Shown here: positions 1 through 5,133 of the stretch, in pieces
Layout: each line of letters starts with the position of its first letter
How positions within the stretch are numbered: the stretch's first letter is position 1
Source: Haloquadratum sp. J07HQX50
Lineage (GTDB): Archaea; Halobacteriota; Halobacteria; Halobacteriales; Haloferacaceae
Length of the DNA stretch: 5,529 bases
Assembly: GCA_000416005.1 (NCBI GenBank)
Contig: KE356563.1
Location: 549,469 to 554,997, forward strand
Direction of reading: 5' to 3'
The notes under the pieces: model-generated
The model's input: only the letters and a program-made list of their open reading frames with translations
What the model was told of the DNA's origin: nothing
Databases searched by the model: none
Program-made: the position numbers and the translations under genes

Positions 1-2
1 AA

Positions 3-953
3 GATGTCGTTGTCGTCGTCAGTGAGCAAGATTACATTAAGCGTATGCCACTGGACCGCTTCCGCTCACAGAACAGAGGTGGGAAAGGGATTATCGGTGC
101 TTCGCTCAAAGACAGTGATCAAATCTCTTCGGTGTACGTCGCAAATACACACGATTATCTCCTGTATTTCACAACCCATGGGAAAGTGTATCAGCTCAAA
201 ACATACCAAATCCCAGAAATGTCTCGGACAGCGAGAGGGAAGTCGGCAGTCAATATACTCGAACTTGATGAAGACGAGCAAATCACGGCCGTTGTGAATA
301 CCGCAGATATGGATGCCGAACAAGATCGCTACCTGACGATGGCGACCAAAAATGGCTATGTCAAGCGAACGAAGGTTGGAGAGTTCCAGAATATTCACCA
401 GACAGGTATTATCGCAGTGAATCTGAGTGCAGATGATAAGTTAGTTGACGTTGAGGTGACGAGTGGGAAGCGAGACTTGCTTCTTGCGACTAGGTCTGGA
501 ATGGCAATCCGATTCAGCGAAAGCGAAGTTCGACCGATGGGACGGACTGCCCGGGGTGTCCGTGGAATCAAACTGGAAAATAACGACACAGTTGCAGCGT
601 TAGCTGCAGTGCGTGAAACCCGCCACGAGTGGGTCTTGACCGTAACTGAGAATGGATACGGCAAACGAACCGATGTGCAACAGTACCGAAGACAGTCACG
701 CAATGGAAAAGGACTGATTGATATTAAGACGAATGAGCGAAATGGAAAGGTGTGTGAGTTGGAAACAGTCGGAACGCATGATAATGTTTTCGTAATGAGT
801 GAGCAAGGGCAGATCCTCCGAACAGCTGTCGATGAGATATCGACGGTAAGTCGAAATACGATGGGTGTCATCATCATGAGACTCGATAATAGCGACGCTG
901 TGTCCAGTGTAGACGTACAGGAGATGACTAGCGAAGAAGGGAGCGAAACATAA
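3..953 (+). CDS. gyrA: DNA gyrase subunit A, C-terminal part (5' end outside window)
   Basis: GyrA is the DNA-cleaving and DNA-wrapping subunit of the A2B2 gyrase, which introduces negative supercoils using ATP. Only the C-terminal 316 residues are here. The frame is open from base 3 to the left edge, so the ATG at 45 is an internal Met and not the start. A GyrA-box-like QNRGGKG lies at partial residues 23-29 (bases 69-89). After it come at least five blade-like repeats of the beta-pinwheel, each with a hydrophobic strand, a small turn such as THGK, KNGY, RSGM, ENGY or EQGQ, and a following basic strand. Examples are [26 protein letters not shown] and [13 protein letters not shown]. The protein ends in an acidic tail ([10 protein letters not shown]). 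The catalytic Tyr domain is not in the window. A canonical GyrA box is QRRGGKG, so Asn replaces the first Arg. gyrB upstream is usual in haloarchaea but cannot be seen. The identification is firm. Confidence 0.96.
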   Translation, partial: DVVVVVSEQDYIKRMPLDRFRSQNRGGKGIIGASLKDSDQISSVYVANTHDYLLYFTTHGKVYQLKTYQIPEMSRTARGKSAVNILELDEDEQITAVVNTADMDAEQDRYLTMATKNGYVKRTKVGEFQNIHQTGIIAVNLSADDKLVDVEVTSGKRDLLLATRSGMAIRFSESEVRPMGRTARGVRGIKLENNDTVAALAAVRETRHEWVLTVTENGYGKRTDVQQYRRQSRNGKGLIDIKTNERNGKVCELETVGTHDNVFVMSEQGQILRTAVDEISTVSRNTMGVIIMRLDNSDAVSSVDVQEMTSEEGSET

Positions 954-1045
954 CTTCTCTCGTTATGATGGATACGAGGCAAAAAATCGCGTCCTGAACG
1001 GCCGGTAACAATATTCAGATATCAAGGGTGTGTATATATAGTCGC

Positions 1046-1066
1046 ACTGAGTCCTCGGACGCCAGT
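1046..1066. terminator. Imperfect inverted repeat between convergent genes
   Basis: ACTG-a-GTCC, a 2-nt centre TC, then GGAC-gc-CAGT form an 8-bp dyad with a small internal mismatch, followed by TTTGG. It sits between the 3' ends of gyrA (+) and the epimerase (-). A 2-nt loop is too tight in RNA, so the top pairs would open. It is a plausible structured 3' end, but archaeal termination depends mainly on T-tracts, so this is only a candidate. Confidence 0.3.
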
Positions 1067-1077
1067 TTGGATGTACC

Positions 1078-1103
1078 GTTTTGAATAAAGAAGATAAAAT
1101 TGC
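1078..1103 (-). terminator. T-rich terminator tract of the epimerase gene
   Basis: Read on the - strand, the DNA about 20 nt after the epimerase stop is rich in T (AATTTTATCTTCTTTATTC, then more A/T). Archaeal RNA polymerase typically stops at such T-rich stretches without needing a hairpin. The position, directly behind the stop codon and before the gyrA end, fits a terminator for the leftward gene. Confidence 0.45.
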
Positions 1104-1123
1104 CATATGGATAGCACCTGCAC

Positions 1124-2062
1124 TCAGGATGATGGAGAAATCTCTCCGGATTTATATGGCTCACAAACGCGTCTAACTCCCTCAGCAAACTCTATCTGCG
1201 GTTTCCACCCTGTTGCATCTCGTATCTTCGTTGCATCAGCCATCGTGTCGTGAACGTACACCTCAAGTGGGTTATCGACATATCTCGGCTCAACATTTGT
1301 GTTAAGCTCAGCGTTGATCATATCGATCATCGTGTTGAAATCATAGCTGTCTCCTGTGCCGAGATTATATATTCCCTGTAATTCGTGCTCAGCGGTTTGC
1401 TCAATCCCTCTGACGATATCGTTGACATGTGTAAAATCACGTGTTTGTGATCCATCACCAAACACCCGTGGTCGTTCTCCTTGTGCAATTTTATCAGCGA
1501 ACTGAGCTACGGTGTTCGCATACTCGCCTTTATGACCCTCTGCTCCTCCATATCCCTGATATACTGAAAAAAAACGGAGACCAGCAGTGTTCATTTGGTA
1601 GTGATTATGAAAATACTCCGCATATGTCTCTCGAGCCATTTTCGATGCCTCATAACATGTCCGCACCTCAGTGCTCATCGATTCAGGTGAGGGCGTCGTG
1701 CGTGATCCATAGATGGATGACGTTGATGCATATACAACTGTATCGCAACCATCCCGTCGTGCTTGTTCAACCGCATTTACAAATCCCTCAATATTCACAC
1801 GTGTTGCTTCGGCTTTATTTTCTTCTGCCATCGTATAAGATGAATATGCGGCGAGATGAAACAGAACATCAATATCGGTCGTAGGTAAAGACTCGTCTAC
1901 GACACTCGCATTCTCAAATGAAATGTCACTCGCTAAGTTCTCCGGCGTACCCAAATGCAGGTCATCAACTGCAATCACCTCATTATTGCTGGCTAGGTGA
2001 TTCGCCAAATTCGAACCAATAAATCCCGCGCCACCGGTGATAAGAACTCGCTTACCATTCAT
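1124..2062 (-). CDS. NAD-dependent nucleoside-diphosphate-sugar epimerase/dehydratase (extended SDR)
   Basis: This 312-residue protein is a typical length for a UDP-glucose 4-epimerase-like or dTDP-glucose dehydratase-like cytoplasmic enzyme. The Rossmann dinucleotide motif TGGAGFIG is at residues 9-16. An acidic pair (D33-D34) after the second strand favours NAD over NADP. HLAA follows at 69-72 and YASTSSIYG at 111-119, carrying the catalytic Ser/Thr. The catalytic Tyr and Lys are Y137 and K141 (YEASK). A sugar-nucleotide-binding segment, RPRVFGDGSQTRDFTHVNDIV, starts near 197. The likely substrate is a UDP- or dTDP-linked hexose for surface glycan or N-glycan supply, but the exact sugar cannot be told from sequence. 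The ATG at 2062 is chosen because the Rossmann strand begins only four residues later. No Shine-Dalgarno is evident. The gene is convergent with gyrA and divergent from the winged-helix gene. All catalytic residues are present. Confidence 0.92.
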   Translation of the reverse strand: MNGKRVLITGGAGFIGSNLANHLASNNEVIAVDDLHLGTPENLASDISFENASVVDESLPTTDIDVLFHLAAYSSYTMAEENKAEATRVNIEGFVNAVEQARRDGCDTVVYASTSSIYGSRTTPSPESMSTEVRTCYEASKMARETYAEYFHNHYQMNTAGLRFFSVYQGYGGAEGHKGEYANTVAQFADKIAQGERPRVFGDGSQTRDFTHVNDIVRGIEQTAEHELQGIYNLGTGDSYDFNTMIDMINAELNTNVEPRYVDNPLEVYVHDTMADATKIRDATGWKPQIEFAEGVRRVCEPYKSGEISPSS

Positions 2063-2110
2063 GATTTGAGTTCGACGTGGCCATCACAAAATCGTGTCGA
2101 CTCAGCATCT

Positions 2111-2135
2111 TTTATTTATCATGGATAATAATAAA
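2111..2135. promoter_or_regulatory. AT-rich dyad in the epimerase upstream region
   Basis: TTTATTTATC, a 3-nt centre ATG, then GATAA and ATAAA (separated by a 2-nt bulge, TA) make a 10-bp bulged inverted repeat about 50-75 nt upstream of the epimerase start. On the - strand it also contains TATA-like runs (TTATTTATTATTA, GATAAATAAAAG). It may hold the leftward promoter with a leader of about 20-25 nt, or a regulator site. AT-rich DNA makes chance dyads common, so confidence is modest. Confidence 0.35.
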
Positions 2136-2207
2136 TAATGAGCGGATCATGTCATTTCCACTCATATGATGGGAAAGTGTCGATAGCATAAAGAGCATAG
2201 CCAATAT

Positions 2208-2217
2208 ATCACGTGAT
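2208..2217. promoter_or_regulatory. 10-bp palindrome upstream of the winged-helix gene
   Basis: ATCACGTGAT is a perfect palindrome 58 nt upstream of the regulator's ATG and about 27 bp upstream of its TATA-like element. A symmetric site here could bind a dimeric winged-helix protein, perhaps the product of the adjacent gene. This is inferred from symmetry and position only. Confidence 0.3.
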
Positions 2218-2244
2218 TAGTTGACAAATGTGTATGTCCATCGG

Positions 2245-2250
2245 ATTTAA
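2245..2250 (+). promoter_or_regulatory. TATA-like element of the winged-helix gene
   Basis: TTTAAG lies 26-31 nt before the ATG at 2276. That is the usual haloarchaeal TATA spacing if transcription starts at the start codon. There is no Shine-Dalgarno between it and the ATG (the stretch reads TCAAATATAATAT), which supports a leaderless mRNA. Confidence 0.5.
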
Positions 2251-2275
2251 GATGGTCTGTAATCAAATATAATAT

Positions 2276-2809
2276 ATGTCATCTATCGAACTGACCTCAA
2301 GTCAAAAAACCATCCTCACCGCGTTGATTAATCTTCATGGTCAGTCAGAGAATGCTGTCAAAGGAGAAGAGATTGCGAAGGAGGTAAATCGGAATCCGGG
2401 CACGATTCGAAATCAAATGCAGAGTCTCAAAGCGCTTCAACTGGTTGAAGGAGTGCCGGGACCAAAAGGTGGATATAAGCCGACCGCAAATGCCTTTGAG
2501 GCCTTAGACGTTGATCGGATGGATGAGCCGGCATTCGTTCCGTTATATCATAAAGGCGAGGAAGTTGAGGATGCAAACGTTGAAGAGATTGACCTATCCT
2601 CAGTACATCACCCAGAACTCTGTCGAGCTGAAATTCACATCCAAGGATCAGTGAGAGAGTTTCAAGAAGGCGACAAGATGAGCGTAGGACCGACGCCGCT
2701 CTCGAAATTACTTGTGGAAGGTAGCATTGACGGAAAAGATGATACAAGCAATATTCTCATTTTAGAAATTAACGAAATGGAGGCACCAGTTGAGTCTCCG
2801 AACCATTGA
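2276..2809 (+). CDS. Winged-helix DNA-binding regulator, stand-alone form of an archaeal HTH module
   Basis: This acidic protein has 177 residues. Residues 5-75 form a winged helix-turn-helix: a first helix (SSQKTILTALINLH), a second helix KGEEIAKEV (29-37), and a recognition helix PGTIRNQMQSLKALQLV (about 41-57). A wing with the GPKGGYKPT hairpin follows at 62-70. From memory this layout resembles the N-terminal module of archaeal HTH proteins that carry C-terminal CBS domains, but no CBS pair is present. A linker rich in Glu/Asp (78-107) leads to a second conserved-looking beta domain, about 109-171 (HPELCRAEIHIQGSVREFQEGD, then VGPTPLSKLLVEGSI). This might bind a ligand or dimerise. The ATG at 2276 is supported by the TATA spacing. 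The gene is divergent from the epimerase, 213 bp away. Its targets are unknown; autoregulation or control of the neighbour is only a guess. Confidence 0.82.
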   Translation: MSSIELTSSQKTILTALINLHGQSENAVKGEEIAKEVNRNPGTIRNQMQSLKALQLVEGVPGPKGGYKPTANAFEALDVDRMDEPAFVPLYHKGEEVEDANVEEIDLSSVHHPELCRAEIHIQGSVREFQEGDKMSVGPTPLSKLLVEGSIDGKDDTSNILILEINEMEAPVESPNH

Positions 2810-2824
2810 TTGGCGCACTGTCTG

Positions 2825-2855
2825 TCAATCTTGGTGAGGTGGTTGACCAAGTTGA
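2825..2855. terminator. Bulged hairpin between convergent genes
   Basis: TCAA, a bulged T, then CTTGGT (2825-2835) pair with ACCAAGTTGA (2846-2855) around a 10-nt loop, giving ten pairs with one bulge. On the + strand it is followed by TCTGTGTTTCTCCC, a pyrimidine-rich run. It begins 16 nt after the winged-helix stop and about 110 nt from the ndh stop, so it could end rightward transcription and form a stable mRNA 3' end. Confidence 0.42.
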
Positions 2856-2962
2856 TCTGTGTTTCTCCCTGTGATTGTGTAGTACGGCCTGAGAGCAGAG
2901 ATTGAACCGATAATGGTCACATCCAACTCGTGACAGTGTGAGTCATTTATTTGTACAAAGTT

Positions 2963-4155
2963 TTACATGTTGCTCCAGGCACGCATAGCACGCTGCGTGC
3001 TCGCCACATCTGCAATCCACCGTGCAGCGATAGCCTTCTTCAATGTACGGGCCATCGGACCGCCAAACACAGTAACTGGGAACGAGCCAAGAACAGGGAA
3101 TTTTACATCGTGAGCGACGGCCTCGTCTCCGACAGAGATCACCGTCCCCTTGTCATCGTGATACCATGTTTTGAGTGGCCGGTCAGTGGCTGCCCGCGCG
3201 ATGTTCTCCCCGGCGACTTCTGCTGCTTGCCAAGCTGCCTGTGCTGTCGGTGGAGCCACCTGATCCTCGCCCTGATCTATGAGCGCCGTATCACCGACGG
3301 CGAACACGTGCGGATTTGATGTCTGGAAGTCAGCACCCGTTTCGACTCGCGCTGATCGATCATCTTTGCTCAGATCAACGTTGCTGATTTCTTTTGTCCA
3401 GTAATTCCTCCGGTCCAGACGAGGGTATCATATGCAAGTTGTGTTGGATCCTGATCTTCGCTACCCCCGATATAGATGACATTTTCATCAACACCTGAGA
3501 TGAATTCACCCGTCATTATATTTACCCCTTTTTCCTCAAGACGCTCTTGGAGAGCCGTCTGTAATTCCGTGTCGTTGCCAGGGAATATCTCATCAAGCCC
3601 TTCAACAAGAGTTATTTCCATAGGTGCACGCTTGTCATCCCGATACTCTGCAATTTCGCCTGCCGTCTGGATACCAGATAATCCAGCTCCACCGATGACA
3701 ATTTTTGCAGGATTCTGTTGTGTGGCGCTCTCTGCTGCCGATTTGACGTCGCTGTGAATTTCCTGTGCGTCATCCAGGCCTTTGAGTTGATGTGCGTGGC
3801 CCTGCAATCCGTCAATACCATAGAACGCAGTTTCTGAGCCAACAGCCAGAAGAAGGTGGTCGTATGCAATATCAGATTGAGTATCTGTCTCCACAATCCG
3901 ATTATCAACATCGACATTCGTCACCCGATCATGGATAAACTCTGTATCTGGTTGCTTTACCTCATCAACCGGAATGACGACGTCAGATTCGATGCTCGGG
4001 TCTCGAATACAGCGATGCACTTCGTGTAGCACCAGGTGATATTTGTGCTCAGATATCCACGTGATGTCGATAGAATTCCCAGCCACTTCTTCGAGCTTTT
4101 TTACTGCACCTGTGCCTGCATATCCAGACCCAACAATAACAGCCCGTGTGCTCAT
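2963..4155 (-). pseudogene. ndh: Type II NADH dehydrogenase-like FAD/NAD(P) oxidoreductase, split by a one-base frameshift
   Basis: NDH-2 enzymes pass electrons from NADH to membrane quinone without pumping protons. The upstream part (4155-3370, 261 residues) has the FAD motif GSGYAG (9-14), LLLAVGSE (101-108), and the NADH-site motif GGAGLSG (155-161) followed by E185. It reads normally through LVWTGGITGQK, then runs out of frame to a stop. The correct frame resumes at once as EISNVDLSKDDRSARVETGADF and NPHVFAVGDTALIDQ. It continues through PPTAQAAWQAAEVAGENIA and an Arg/Ala-rich C-terminal helix (ARTLKKAIAARWIADV) to the stop at 2963. Adding one base in the A-tract (T-run 3392-3395 on +) gives about 397 residues, the normal size. 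Both halves look under selection with no other damage, so this is a very recent mutation or a sequencing error. The ATG at 4155 is supported by the FAD motif beginning near residue 4. Substrate assignment within the NDH-2/SQR superfamily is by resemblance. Confidence 0.87.
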
Positions 4156-4156
4156 A

Positions 4157-4180
4157 TATTCACTGAGTAGTCAGTGAATA
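4157..4180. promoter_or_regulatory. Perfect inverted repeat, candidate operator of ndh
   Basis: Half-sites TATTCACTGA and TCAGTGAATA are perfect inverse complements separated by GTAG. The repeat ends 1 nt from the ndh ATG and overlaps the TATA-like element at its far side, so a bound dimer would cover the expected transcription start. This placement fits a repressor acting by steric block. The length and symmetry suit a dimeric helix-turn-helix protein such as a TetR- or PadR-type, but the binder is not in view. Confidence 0.55.
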
Positions 4181-4182
4181 AA
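4177..4182 (-). promoter_or_regulatory. TATA-like element of ndh
   Basis: On the - strand TTTATT lies 22-27 nt upstream of the ndh ATG, within the sequence GTTGATTTATTCACTG. With leaderless initiation this is near the normal archaeal TATA distance. A second A/T stretch (GTAAATATG, about 40-50 nt upstream) is an alternative that would give a short leader. Confidence 0.42.
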
Positions 4183-4257
4183 TCAACTACGGAGTCATAT
4201 TTACGCCCTGAGGAGAGCTACTCTACCAAGCTACCTACGCGTAAACAGGTAGGTTAA

Positions 4258-4963
4258 AAATATTGAGAGAGCGTGCAAGAAGTGCGTCCGGCGACCCGTT
4301 CGCTTTCAGTCGCAACGGGTGGCCTCACGAGATGAAAAATCGTCGCAGTTGGCTTTCTTTTTGGAATCGTATTCGTCCTCTGTGAATGCGCTACCTGGAT
4401 ACAATACGATTCACCCCTGAGGGGGACGGCGGCGAAACTCGTCTCGCCTGTAGACCGCGCGAACCGATTGAACTCGGTCAGGTCACCATCAGGGCGGTCT
4501 GATACTCGCACAGGATGGAGCCTAGACAGTTTTCTTTGAGGTTGCGTCCCTCTTGAGAGCCGGACGCAGGCGAATTGTGTGTCGTGCTTGAGGCCGCCCG
4601 AGTTGAACGACACGGTTGGACATGAATGGGAGTTTCCATCTTTGCAATCGCCGGGCGGTCAGGCACGGCCATCGCTGTTCTGACGCTTGCCGGAGTCGTT
4701 GAACACTTCAGCGAGTTCTTCGAGAACGCGCTGTACTCATTGGCATCACGACTCCGTCTTTCGAATGAACTGGACTGAGAGTGGAAATTCGTGTAGCGGT
4801 CGTAGCTTTTGAGTTCCCCGTCGCCGGGAATCTCGTCCCACTGTTGTTGTACGCCGTAGCGACGTTCCAGACCTTTGAGCCAGCCTGGGGTGGTCAAGAT
4901 TGTTGTGAACGTGTTACTGGTTCGTGATGATGGCCTCGAAGGTTTGGGTTCTTCTCTGGTCAA
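4258..4963 (-). pseudogene. tnpB: Decayed TnpB of an IS1341-type (IS200/IS605 family) element
   Basis: No single frame is coding, but joined pieces follow the order of a haloarchaeal TnpB. They are RRTQTFEAIITNQ (about 4955-4917, then a TAA at 4914-4916); PGWLKGLERRYGVQQQWDEIPGDGELKSYDRYTNFHSQSS (ending near 4769); VQRVLEELAEVFNDSGKRQNSDGRA (4736 on, then a TGA at 4659-4661); TVSFNSGGLKHDTQFACVRLSRG; ILCEYQT and RPDGDL; VRAVYRRDE; TSFAAV; and YPGSAFTEDEYDSKKKANCDD with SSREATRCD, a stop at 4306-4308, then RTHFLHALS. These match, from memory, the TnpB N-terminal and early RuvC regions. The GVDLG segment with the first catalytic Asp is deleted between VRAVY and FAAV. Everything after HALS is gone, including the RuvC-II Glu, the zinc finger and the element's right end. 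It cannot encode a working nuclease. An AGGAGGAG-like stretch (4966-4973) precedes the old start region. Confidence 0.78.
4296..4322. repeat. Short inverted repeat inside the TnpB relic
   Basis: ACCCGTT and AACGGGT form a perfect 7-bp stem around a 13-nt loop containing CGCTTTCAGTCGC. Subterminal hairpins are a hallmark of IS200/IS605 ends, but this one falls inside former coding sequence, so it is more likely incidental. Confidence 0.25.
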
Positions 4964-5133
4964 AACTCCTCCTGCGTGCTGTTTTGTGACTCGTGTCGGT
5001 TGGCGTTGAGCATCTGTGGTGTGCCATCGACGGTGGATCGTATATGAGTTGTCGGATTCATGCTGACCCGGAGGCGCCAGGTATTCTCCTCGATTCTGTA
5101 TACCCTCACGAACGTGTTAAAGACATGAATGGG
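4619..5133. repeat. 12-bp direct repeat pair (4619-4630 and 5122-5133)
   Basis: GACATGAATGGG occurs once in the middle of the TnpB relic and once in the last codons of udp, both followed by a TTCC within a few bases. The copies are about 500 bp apart. The coordinates span the pair. It may be a trace of rearrangement or simple coincidence. Confidence 0.3.
4974..5105. other. Non-coding gap between udp and the TnpB relic
   Basis: This 132-bp stretch lies after the udp stop and before the old TnpB start. It should contain the left end of the transposon if that survived. A 6-bp hairpin with one G.T pair (ACCCGG at 5066-5071 with CCAGGT at 5077-5082, 5-nt loop) resembles the small imperfect hairpins of IS200/IS605 ends but is not diagnostic. 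No gene is supported here. Confidence 0.35.

Noticed and set aside
395..982. 195-codon open frame antisense to gyrA
   Set aside because: It lies entirely opposite the GyrA C-terminal domain, is rich in Ser/Arg/Thr instead of acidic residues, and shows no recognisable motif. It is a shadow of the real frame.
1441..1884. 147-codon open frame on + inside the epimerase
   Set aside because: It is antisense to the well-supported SDR gene, and its composition (His, Leu, Cys, Ser rich) is unlike a halophilic protein.
2951..3319. 122-codon + strand frame over the ndh 3' part
   Set aside because: It is opposite conserved NDH-2 sequence including the AVGD motif. It is Cys/Arg rich with no domain pattern.
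3392..3398. Programmed -1 frameshift producing full-length NDH-2
   Set aside because: A -1 slip would restore the frame, but CAAAAG is not a proper heptamer, no downstream stimulator was identified, and NDH-2 is not known to use recoding. A lost base is simpler.
4254..4613. 119-codon - strand frame as a separate gene
   Set aside because: Only part of it resembles TnpB, and the adjoining TnpB blocks are in other frames, so it is a fragment of the decayed transposase and not a gene.
4478..4963. 161-codon - strand frame as a separate gene
   Set aside because: It starts TnpB-like but becomes Ser/Thr/Arg-rich noise where the true TnpB frame shifts. It is best treated as part of the relic.
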